A stretch of DNA of 64,000 nt from Syngnathus acus (lineage: Eukaryota; Chordata; Actinopteri; Syngnathiformes; Syngnathidae): contig NC_051099.1 in NCBI RefSeq assembly GCF_901709675.1, positions 7,440,001 to 7,504,000 on the forward strand. Reading direction: 5' to 3'. Below are positions 1 to 10,191 of the stretch, piece after piece. Both the position numbers and the translations under genes were made by a program. Under the pieces are notes generated by a model, which saw nothing but the letters and a program-made list of their open reading frames with translations, did no database searches and was not told the DNA's origin. Each line of letters begins with the position of its first letter. Position 1 is the stretch's first letter.

Positions 1-2851
1 TTTGATCCAGTTTGCTCACTCCCTCTTTAAATTTGCCCCACATCTCTGGAAAACAAATCCAACGAGAGTCAGCGACATTTACCTATGCGATTGTGAATGG
101 ACAGAAACACTGTTGAAGTCACCTTCATCAACTGTTGTCAGTAAAGTGTAATTTTCTGGATGATCCCCAAGATCTGTCCTTTGAACATCTCCAATTTCCA
201 TCAGTTGTAGAATACCTGTATGAAAGAAGATAGTCATTTACACATCAGAACCATTTTTTTTTTGTGGAGGGGGGGGGCAAAAATATGAGATGTACCATCT
301 ACGATCTTCCACACTTGCACCTCCACCTCAGCAGTATTTGCTCTTTCAATAGCCATCATCCGAACTGTGCTGGGAGAGTCGACTTTCAAAGCTGATTCCA
401 CTTTATAAACGGAAAGTTTGTTTTTATAGCCTGAGTAACACTGAGTCTGGTTACTTGCAACTTTATGTTCTAGATGGAAACACAAGTGGAGAATGTGGAT
501 TAGTTTCAACAGCTATATAAGAAAACGCGTGTTTGGCTACCTGGGCACGTCTTGCAGCACTTTCCCGGCGACTTGACCGGATGTTGGCACGCATACTGGC
601 TGGGACACGTGATGCGTTCACACGCCTGAAGGCCGTCCCTACAAGAGCACACGATGCATTCCAGGACCTTGCCCAAAACCGGGTGCCACATGTCTCCATG
701 CGAGTAGGTCTTGCCGTTGTATAAACATGCTGATGAGAGAGACGGGCAAAAATAATGGAAATGGTTGGTATACGACTGGAGGGGAAAAATGGTTGAAAAA
801 AATAAAAAGCTCTTTGAGAAACGCAAACCTCTGCATAAGGGAAAGGGGGCATTCCTCCACCAGATGGCGCTGCTATTCTTTCTTTCGAATATTCATTTTA
901 TATATAATACAGAATCATAAATGTGTGTATAAAATAAACTTGATGCCATGAGTTGTTATCTAAGCATCTGAGTGAATGTGCTCAAACTGTTATAATTTTT
1001 TTGAGCGCTCTACCCCTCCCTTCACATGAAATGGACTATTCCATCTTACAGCGCATTTTGGATTCGTGAACACGGTTGCATTTAGCATAGCAAACCTTTC
1101 TGATGTTTCCTCTGCAACAAAATCTTCACAGTGGTCTCCGAAGCCCCTCTGAGGTTAAGTTTATTGAGGCTCAGGTGTCTGGGAGAAGACCGGACTCGGG
1201 GAGACCGTGTTCTAACTGGCTCGCCAGAACACTGGTCCACTGAATGTCTCTTTAACAAACACACATACAGAACACATACTTGAGCGATGCAAATGTTTTG
1301 AGAACAAAAGATAAAAAAAAATGTCAAGGATATGTACAGTAATTCATGTAAAATGAGTATTTGGAATTTATTTGTGAAATAACACACCACGCCTCTGTTC
1401 AGCTGCTGGTTTCCATCCTCTGCTGATGATGAGCCACTCGTGCTGGAGTCTAAAGTAAACAATGAGTGAATTTGAATATCAATGTGATTGCACAACATGA
1501 AACATCAATCAAATGTTAGGATTGTGGTAGCGCTTAATTCAGTCCCTGACCAAAATACTCTAGTCCAAGTTGAGAAGAGATATGTTTCTTTAACAGCTGG
1601 AATAAGTTGGACTACCTTTACACACCAAACAGCAGGTGTCGGCAAGTGTGACCGGGGAGGAGCAACTGATTGGTTGGCAGGTTTTAAATGCGCAGAAGAT
1701 GTTTCCATTCTGAGTGAGGGAAAAAGTCAGAGGTATTTGTAGTTCCATAAGCTAATGAAAAAGAGCTTTTATGATGTATTTTCATTTGGAATAATGGACA
1801 ATTATACAAATTCTAGTACTGTAAAGCTAATTACAGAGACAATACACACTGTACTGGTTGCCAGGCAACCACATGACCTGTCTACATGGCACACTTTCAC
1901 CATTTACTGTGTCAAAATGGAAATGAAATGGTGTGACTCACAGAGCACGAGCACACGGCACACTGGTTGCTTGGCTTGGCTGGTAAGTTACGTTTGATGA
2001 AGGTCTCGCCTGGTTGATAGACACTTCCATTATATCTGCACAACTTCACAGGAGCTCTTAGACCAGCTGGGATCTTGGGCTCGTCTAAGAAAACAAAGTA
2101 CCGTCTTGTATTGTGTAGCTCAACCAAACCAAGGCACAACTGTATTAATGGTCCTTCTTTGTAGAGGATAAAGAATATATGCCTGTGAGGATTGTTAAAG
2201 GTCTCTACAGTCTACATGGGTTGCTCCACTATTTGTGTTCAAATATCCTATACAAAACATGCCCCCCCCCCCCCCCCCCCCATTCCAAAATCTCATCTGC
2301 TCTCCTGGGAAACAGTGACGTATACCTGAGCATCGTGGACAACACTGCTGTGGGTCGAGTACTTGCTTGCCACACGACAAAGGAGGACACTTAATTTTAC
2401 TGCATTTTACATGGCCTTTCTGAAACAAACCACATTATATTTGTCACAAAACCTGTAATTATATCCTTGTTTGGATTGAAATGTTAGAAAAGGTTACCTC
2501 AGTGCAGGAGCAGCGCATGCACATAATGAGTCCAAAGGGCTCCAAAAAAGGATGCCAACTGTCTCCTGGCTTGAATGTCTTGTCTTTAAATGTGCACAGC
2601 ACGCCTGAGCCTGCATTAGTGGTTAAAAAAAAAACTGGATGAGCAGATTGTGTGCGAAAGAATAAAACTTTTACAGAAAATATCCAGCTGAATGCAATCT
2701 TGAAGAAGAGCGAGATGATCTTTTCCCACCCTGACAGACAAATGTCCTTGTTGAAAGACTACGCGCGTGGCCGAGATGTTTTACCTTTGCGGCCTCTCAG
2801 CTGAGCATCTGCACACCAAACGAGCATCAAAGACACCAACAAGCACTTCAT
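1..2851 (-). CDS. chrdl2: Chordin-like secreted BMP antagonist (chordin-like 2 type), 3' end outside window
   Basis: Secreted protein expected to bind BMP ligands outside the cell. Coding exons, minus strand: 2851-2785 (signal peptide, MKCLLVSLMLVW...), 2604-2498 and 2419-2326 (first von Willebrand type C domain), 2084-1942 and 1709-1616 (second), 1449-1388 and 1249-1096 (Ser-rich and basic linker), 729-541 (third, with the GKTYSHG...WHP core and a CCKTCP end), 469-296, 215-123, and a partial exon 45-1. All borders are GT/AG and the frame is kept throughout. Cysteine spacing and the CxxC...CC pattern of each VWC domain are visible. The DPQQCCPRC end of domain 1, GLRAP before domain 2 and DGxxxC-RITCP in domain 3 resemble CHRDL2 more than CHRDL1. 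The last exons (GILQL..., MWGKFKEG...) match the C-terminal tail shared by both paralogues. The position next to pak3 fits CHRDL1, so the paralogue name is uncertain although the family is clear. Confidence 0.88.
2262..2281. repeat. Poly-C tract in chordin-like intron
   Basis: An uninterrupted run of about 20 C on the plus strand lies in the intron just downstream of the exon ending at 2326. It creates artificial poly-Pro or poly-Gly reading frames and is a likely assembly or polymerase-slippage site. Confidence 0.9.
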
Positions 2852-3746
2852 TTTTTCAACCCCAACTCCAACGTGATACGCTCCGAGAGGTTTACGCAGT
2901 AAAATACTATGTATGTTTCTACACGAGTCAAAATGCACGGCAGCGGGAGGAAAGTTTTGTCCGGTTGAGCGATGGCGCCTCCTGCAGGATAAATAACATC
3001 ATGACATGCGATCACATACAATAAATGGATTTGTTGATATAAGGATGTCTTGTAAATTGGATTTTAAAATAAGACGTGGTCAATTTTTGGCTTTGTAAGA
3101 ATAAGTTCATGAAGTCTTTTTCACTTTATACATTTTATACACATGGGGAGATAAAACAGCGTTTTAAAAACAAACCAAGACACCTTTGTCAGAAAAGAAT
3201 AACACCAAAAAAGGACTTTAAATAAAAGATGACAATGCATGTTTCTGCTCTTAACTCATTGTTCGCATTGACCTGACATTTTAGAGTGACGACTGATCAC
3301 AGATAAGAAAAAACGATGCTTAAAATATATACATTTGTATTTCTTAAAGAGATTTTTTTTAGCCTGGTTTGATCTCATCCATTGAAAGATGACGACTTTT
3401 AAAAATGGTAATTGGGCGACAATATCAATACCATACTCAATAAACCTTGGAAGTGTGATCTCAACACTTTCAATAGTAATACTACGCAAGAATCTAAGTC
3501 AGTATTGGAGATTACACTTGGAGCATCCTATTTTAACACAAGCATGTTCCTCACGCATACTGTCAACGGCTCAAATATGACTGAGAAGTTATTAGCTGAC
3601 ACAAAGAACTCAGAAGTCCTGAGTCTCTTCTGTACAATCAGGATCTGAGTAGAGCGTCCACCTGCCATGTATAAAGTCTGAAGTACAGAATATTGCATTT
3701 CTAGTCAGGGACCACATTGCACGTCCACATGGTCTCACAAAGCCAC

Positions 3747-5225
3747 TCAGAAAGTGCTGCTGTGTGCGTTTGTGTCGTTTTCTAACTTCTGCCGCTTCTT
3801 TGCTCGGATGGCGTTCATGGCCTCTTCTATGGAGCGGGTGTCCCTCTTGTTGGCAACCGGCACTGGGGAAGAGGTAAATGAGAGGGAGATGATGTCAAAG
3901 GAGAGCTTTCGTGTACTCTACCGCATTCAAATACACTCACCACATCCATATGCCTGATTGGCTTCCAGTGTATGTGCTGCATCTTTGGCTGCAGAGGTGC
4001 CAATCAGGTGGCTGTACTTGTCCCTGTAGTTGGAATTTGGACACACCTCCGACTTGTCGCTTTTCCGGGATGCTGCTTCTTCCAGAGCTGCCTGCTCCTA
4101 CAGTAATCAGGAAAAAAAGGAAAAGAGCACAGTGACCACATCATAAACTGATGTGCTGGAGCCCATTAGGCTAAAAAGTACCTAATTTCCAGTCTTACTT
4201 TCAATCTGCGTCGCTGCTCCGCTATCTGAGGATTCCACTCTTCTCCTTTGCGATAAGCCTCCAGCTCCTCGTCAGATGGAGCAAACTCCTACAAGAAGAG
4301 TAGAAGCTCATTACACCTACTCGTATTTATTTATATGTATATATATATCCATTGGACAAAAAGAAAAATATTTTCCAACCTTCTTGAACAGCATGACATA
4401 ACGGCTCTCTTCATCCTCCCCGAAAGAAAAAGAAGTCAGACCAGCCACTTCAGCGACATCATGCCTATGAGCAGAACAATTATTGTTGTTTATTTACATT
4501 GCTTTAAAAAAGTCATTTTACCTGGATAACTCCAAAAATGAATTAACCTTACAATATACTTCGCTCAATCTTGCCCATTGGGTTGTATTTTCGGTTCTGT
4601 TGTGTACTGTCTTGGATGAAATCTGACACTTCTTTCTCCATCTAAACAGTGAAAAAAGCATTTTAGAGTCACTTTGCATGCAAGTAAAATGTCAAAAGTA
4701 GTATCACTCAGATCAAACTCTCACCTTTTTCCTGAACGCTGCTTTCTTTCTTTTCTCCTCTTCTTCCATCTTCTTGAGCCTTGCTGCTTGCTCTGCAAAC
4801 GTATCGAAAGTTCAGACCTCAGGACCTCACGACCTCACGTGACGTCATAATTTTAATGTACGGACCAATCGCAACTGAATCGAATGCGTCCACAAACAAC
4901 ATTGGGCACGCACACGGCATGTGTTGTGCTCAAAGAAACAGTAGAACCTGAAAATAAACATGAGCTCGTGGGCGCTGTCTTTAGCAAGGGCGATACTATC
5001 TCCCTACGATCTAATGGATGGCCAAACAGCACCAGAAATAACCTGTGCCTCGTTTGCCCTTTCCATATTATTTTCAGTCAGATATCATATTGCTTTACAC
5101 CACAGATTGTTTTATTACAATGCCCATTATATAGTAATACCTCGAGCCTTTCGTCGGCTTTCCTTATCGCCGACAGTTGGAGGCTTTTCCATCGAGTTTA
5201 ATATTGAACCTAGTAGATCCGCCAT
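3747..5225 (-). CDS. spag7: Sperm-associated antigen 7 (R3H-domain nuclear protein)
   Basis: Seven coding exons on the minus strand: 5225-5141, 4792-4725, 4641-4553, 4464-4380, 4288-4199, 4097-3941, 3862-3747. The total is 690 nt, or 229 residues plus stop, against about 227 in human SPAG7. The start [16 protein letters not shown] is nearly identical to the mammalian protein and follows a short GC-rich leader. A charged helix ([11 protein letters not shown]) comes next, then the R3H region (about residues 45-110, including the [19 protein letters not shown] segment), the acidic [18 protein letters not shown] block and the conserved C-terminal [20 protein letters not shown]. The molecular role is poorly known; R3H domains bind single-stranded nucleic acid. 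It is divergent from the defensin gene, with starts about 0.8 kb apart. Identification is very secure. Confidence 0.96.
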
Positions 5226-5961
5226 CTTGACTTAATAGCGAAAACAACGTCTACGCATGCGCAACTAATACGTTCTTCTTCGACGCCTTTCAAATAACTA
5301 TATAAAATTCATAGTGCCCCAAGTGGGAAAATTGCAAAATTCACAGAACGCCAGCCCTCATACCGCAATAATTATGACAATCCAGATAACTCTGAAATGC
5401 CAAAACAACTTGAGTGCTCATGCTCATCAATTTTCAATTAAAATCAATTCTGATTGATTAATCATAGCGTCATACACGACGAAGAAGAAACAAGCGGTTT
5501 GAACCCGCTTTGAAACACTCACTAGGGGGCATGCTGCACAAGCACCTGTGCAGCTGCACGTGTTCATGCCTTGTAGTCTTATTGTCTGGATGACAATTCA
5601 CCCTGCGTCATGGCAGCAGCATGTTTTGTATAGTTTGATTGTGGTTTCTCAGCATCAGCAATAACCTACTAACTACTGCTGCATTCAGATGCGGGCAGAG
5701 CAGTCGGCGGACAGAGGGCAACCCTAACATGACGCAGGGTGCACTGTCTTTTAAACTATATCACTCCCCTCTTTGAAAAAAACAAACAAACATTGAATAG
5801 TTGTACATAATGTGTCCTGTCCATGGGGCCACACAGGTTAACTAAACTGGATCAGCTGGCAGCCGTGACCGTCACTTCTCAGACTCCCTTCATTCAAAGA
5901 CACTTTGTTATTGGGATTTGGACAGGGCCCGGCCGACTCCACCCCCATGATTGAAATACTG

Positions 5962-5967
5962 TATAAA
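5962..5967 (+). promoter_or_regulatory. TATA box of the beta-defensin gene
   Basis: TATAAA lies 58 bp upstream of the defensin ATG, which would put a transcription start near 5990 and leave a very short leader. A strong TATA box fits an inducible immune gene and contrasts with the GC-rich, TATA-less look of the neighbouring spag7 and mepce starts. Confidence 0.6.
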
Positions 5968-6019
5968 TGCAGCAGCAGTGTGTCCACAGCAGAGTCTGAG
6001 AGCTTATTGGTGCCCAAAC

Positions 6020-6420
6020 ATGAAGGTGCTCCCTGCGCTCCTTGTGCTTCTTCTGCTCTTTGCCGTCGGGGAGGGTAAGCGATGGATCTAACAAGGGAAG
6101 TGTTGTATCTAATACTGTAATAATAATATCAGACATATTTTACTATCTCCAGGCAGTGATCCAGAACCACAGTACTGGACTTGTGGGCATAGAGGACTCT
6201 GCAGACGGTTCTGCTATGCTCAGGAGTACATGATCGGTCATCATGGCTGCCCTCGACGATACAGGTGGGCATGCACAAATCATAAAATATATACATTTTA
6301 CACTGAAGTCAATGGTTTGAGTATAGAAGACAAATGTAAATATTTTGTCTGTCCAAGCAGAAGGAAGTGTGTTGTGATGTGTCAATGTTCACTTGCAGGT
6401 GCTGTGCCATACGCTTTTAA
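6020..6420 (+). CDS. defb1: Beta-defensin antimicrobial peptide precursor
   Basis: Small secreted cationic peptide of innate immunity, expected to damage microbial membranes. Three exons: 6020-6074 (signal peptide MKVLPALLVLLLLFAVGEG), 6153-6264 (mature region from about SDPEPQYW to the fourth cysteine), and 6399-6420 (last coding bases, ending CCAIRF then TAA). The frame is kept over both introns, giving 62 residues. Six cysteines follow a C-x5-C-x3-C-x11-C-x5-C-C pattern with the C-terminal CC pair typical of teleost beta-defensins, and the mature part is Arg- and His-rich. The three-exon layout is the usual fish form. A TATA box lies upstream and AATAAA at 6669-6674 downstream. The gene sits alone between spag7 and mepce and converges with mepce. 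The number in the symbol is a guess; the family is secure. Confidence 0.93.
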
Positions 6421-6668
6421 CACTTGCCAGTCTTCAGATGGAACCTGCAAAAAGTCACGTGTGCTCGTCTGAGGCCTTGAGTTTTACTTTCAGCCCTCTT
6501 AAAATTTAGTACAGTTTGAAAGTGAGCCATTTTGCTGTGAATCTGTAACCTATAGGCTCACAAATCTCCATTTCTTTGTTTGAAATACCGTATGATATAT
6601 TCTGTATCTTGTATATATTTTTTAGTTTTATGGAAAATTTCAAATACCTTCTAGAATGGAGTGTGATT

Positions 6669-6674
6669 AATAAA
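6669..6674 (+). terminator. Polyadenylation signal of the beta-defensin gene
   Basis: AATAAA about 250 bp after the defensin stop codon is the first canonical signal on this strand. It lies just before the transposon at 6833. Confidence 0.55.
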
Positions 6675-6832
6675 GGTGTGGAAATACAAATACTGTGTTT
6701 ATTTCATTTCCCAAATACATACAAAGCAGAAACGTTGAGTTTTGCAACCTGGTTTGCATGATCATATTTTTGGTAAAGACAAAAAAAGTAGTTGTATCAT
6801 ATTGATTGGGTTTCAAGAACAAATTTTGATTA

Positions 6833-7635
6833 CCGTAATTTTCGGACTATAAGTCGCGTTTTTTTTCATAGTTTGGGTGGGGGGGCGACTTATACTCAGG
6901 AGCGACTTATATATGTTTTTTTTCCACAAATTTTTACTTGATCATTAACACATCACTTACTTACAAGTATAGTTGACCACTTCACATGTTATTTTTAGTA
7001 TAGTTGATCACTTCACATGCTTTGATATCTTTATCTTGAACATATTCAAAACATGAAAAATAGAGAGAAAAAATCAAATAAAGTAATTAACACTTTAAAG
7101 CGCCATATCCTCTGGACATGTCCTCTGTCACCAGGATGACATAAAGGACGAGAAATTTGATTGATGGATTTAATGATTTGGAGTGACACAAATGGTTTGA
7201 TAATATTGTTGTTTATGTGATAGTTATTTAAAATATAGTTTATATATCGTTGTATGGGCCTGTGGAATAATTTGAACTGCGGCGCGGCACACGGCATTGT
7301 TGACAAAGGACGATCGATGGATTTAATGAATTGGAGTGACACAGATGGTTTTATAAACGTGTTATTTATGTAATAGTTTTTTTTAAATAACTGAATGTTA
7401 CGTCAGGCTCGTTCTCAGCTCCTCGTTTGTGTTTGTCACGTTAGCATACCGTATCGTTTAGCCTGTTGTTGCTCGTTCATGTCTGTTCTTGGTGTTGAAT
7501 TTTGTCGAATAAATTGCCCCCCAAAATGCGACTTATACTCCGGAGCGACTTATATATGTTTTTTTTCACATTTTTGGGCATTTTATGGCTGGTGCGACTT
7601 ATACTCCGATGCGACTTATAGTCCGAAAATTACGG
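6833..7635. mobile_element. Non-autonomous terminal-inverted-repeat DNA transposon, copy 1
   Basis: Starts CCGTAATTTTCGGACTATAA and ends with the reverse complement, TTATAGTCCGAAAATTACGG; both sides are flanked by TA, as for a TA target-site duplication. Sub-terminal GCGACTTATA motifs recur inside each end. The interior has no transposase frame; the short ORFs it carries recur in copy 2 only because the DNA is repeated. A TA duplication points to a Tc1/mariner-type mobilising enzyme, but that is inference. The second copy, in opposite orientation, is at 38219-38964. Confidence 0.85.
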
Positions 7636-7639
7636 TATT

Positions 7640-10190
7640 TGAAATTGGAAATACATTAAAAAAATAAAGTAAACAAGTAATTTTATTCATTTTTGGAGTC
7701 TATACAAGGCTTATAAATCGGGAATCTCTCCTAGCTGACTGGGCAAGAGGTGGGGTGCACCCCGAATCCATTTGAACACGAACAATAATCCAAATATATT
7801 TGTGCTGTGTTTGTCTGAACATAAAATGTGGAAATGAGTCCAACTCTGGCCAATATTCCACTGACAAGACACAATAATAGTATAGTGACGGACTCAAATA
7901 GTAGCTGTGGTGGAGCAGCGCTTTTGTGAATGAAGTGCCTCTTGTTTTTGTTCTCGCCATCGTGTCTGTCTGTCTGTGGACAACATTGCCAACCAGACAT
8001 CAGACATCACAGTTCAACAATCTTGATTGCAAAGCACATTCATTGTTCTTCTGCCTGTGAGACACAAAGGTCAAATGTCTGTGCAGGTGATTGTTGACAA
8101 ACTAAACCACGAGTTGCAATCAATTACAAATACTAGCGTTTACTTTTATTATTATTGGTCACCTGTGTAAGAGTGAAGTTTAAAGACGGCCGAGAGCGTA
8201 GCAGATATCAAAAGTATGGATGCTATTTGTCAACATGAGCCTCTGCATTGTGTCATGCATTTTTGTACAACAACGTGACCCAACGTTAAAACGACAGACC
8301 CCCACAGACTTGTTTACACCAGGCTGTCATTCGATGTTTTACACCAGCAGGGTTTCACAAAGGTTGACTTTGATGAAAGTATGCCAAGTTCAAATATAAC
8401 ACAAACGTCTCCTGCAGAAATTTACATTTATTCCCTCAAGTCATCAGTGCAAATTCAACATGAAATACAATGCAGCTAAAAATCATACACCCCTTGAGTT
8501 CCTCTATCTGTTGTGCGACTGGAGGATCTTATTTTGTGTGTGTGTATGGGAAATCCCTATGGGGGTACTCTTTCTTTTTCCATTTTATTTCATTTTTTAC
8601 AGTGCATATATTTCATGTAATGCTATGTGCAGCAAAGACACACTTTAGCTTGGATACCTGGTTGTGACGTTTTCAGAGACACCACTGCTGAGACAGTACG
8701 GTGCAATCAGGCAAATAATCACAGCACACGTTAAGGACTAACAAAGATATAAGTCTTGATGTGTGCTGTAGGTGGAAAAATTAATCAGTGATAAAATGAA
8801 AATGGCCCTTGATTTTACAGCCAAGGGCTTGTTTATGCCTGAGAATCGGATTGTCTTAGCTTAGCAGAAAATGTTATTTGGTGAGGTCAATTACATTTCT
8901 AACTTATGTTTTGTGTTCCTTAACATTAAATAAAGAATCTGATGAGGGTGTGTTTGAATTTGGAAACAAATAAACTGAATACAGGTCCACAGCATATTGA
9001 ACGAAGACAAAAAAACAAGTGCATTAATTTGACACCAATGCTCCTTGTAATCAATTTATATATTGAAAACTGATGAAATTGTTCATCCATGTGACTTTTA
9101 GGGGAGGAATAGCAAACAATTGAAATTGATATTTTTCAGCAAATAGATTAGTGATCCTTTTTTTTGGGAAGCCAAAAGATAAAAAAACTCCTTTGACAAA
9201 AAGGGCGCAAAGGCAAATGCAACTACTAATCAATAAGTAGTAAAGAACTCAACAAGGACAAAAGTGAAACAAAATTCTGATGTAACATTATCACTTACTG
9301 AAACAGAAATATACACTATTTATCACCTCGGGAATAAATGTGCCGCTGCAGTGAATTAACAATTATTAGATACAATCATCACTGACAGCTGCTCGTACAT
9401 AACAGCTGACATGCTGTCATAAAAATTCAAGTGCAAAAGACCCATAAAACAGTTGGCAGCAGCTAAAACTGCAGATTATTACAATTGTGTTTGTGAAAAC
9501 AAGGCATGGTACTGTCTGGTTTAGTCATCACTTCAGAGAGCATTAATTTACTTTTAAATTGTGCATAATTGCCAGATATCGGATTTAAAGTGGGTTCAAG
9601 AAGCTGGAGCAAGTCTGCCATGGGTCCTTTGCTGCTTCAATTCTACATTCATGAGCACAAGATTATTAACAGAACGTAAAAGTAGAGCGGTGGTGTCAGT
9701 GGCATGCTACCAACAAGATGGCAACAGGCTTGCCAAATGGTCAGCATCATGTCTCAGTTACGCCTCCTACCGTTAGAATGGAGTATTACAATAACCCTCC
9801 CAAACTTGAAAATATGACATGACACTTTAAAGCAACACGGAAAAAAGAAGCCCTGTTCACATTTTATGGAAGATGTCAACCAGCCACTGGGGCTTAGTGG
9901 TTGCTAACTGACCATGTTGGTCGTGTTTTAGGGGTACTTTGACTTTTAACGTATTCAGTCAACTCCTGGGCCTTATTTTGAAATAACGTGTGCCAAAAAC
10001 AGAACATCAAGGTGACGTAAGAGTCTTTTCATTTTCCAAAAAAAAAAAAAAAAAAGGAAAAAAAAGTGTATCCTGCTTTTGGTCCCCTTCTTAAAGAATG
10101 TTCCTTGCCAAGAGTCTATGCCACCGATGGGACAATCCAATAGCTGGCTGTGTGGTCACTCACATTCCGTATCCTCGCAAGGCAGAAGCG
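7640..10190. other. Non-coding stretch: spacer and probable mepce 3' UTR
   Basis: No exon-like reading frame with splice borders was found on either strand. The right-hand part is probably the 3' untranslated region of mepce; TTTATT near 8430 would be an AATAAA signal on the minus strand. It holds several A/T runs, including a poly-A run near 10040-10055. Confidence 0.5.
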
Positions 10191-10191
10191 C

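Noticed and set aside
7046-7667. Two open frames that recur at 38151-38459 and 38512-38799
   Set aside because: They recur because the transposon copies are alike; no transposase motif is present and the frames face opposite ways.
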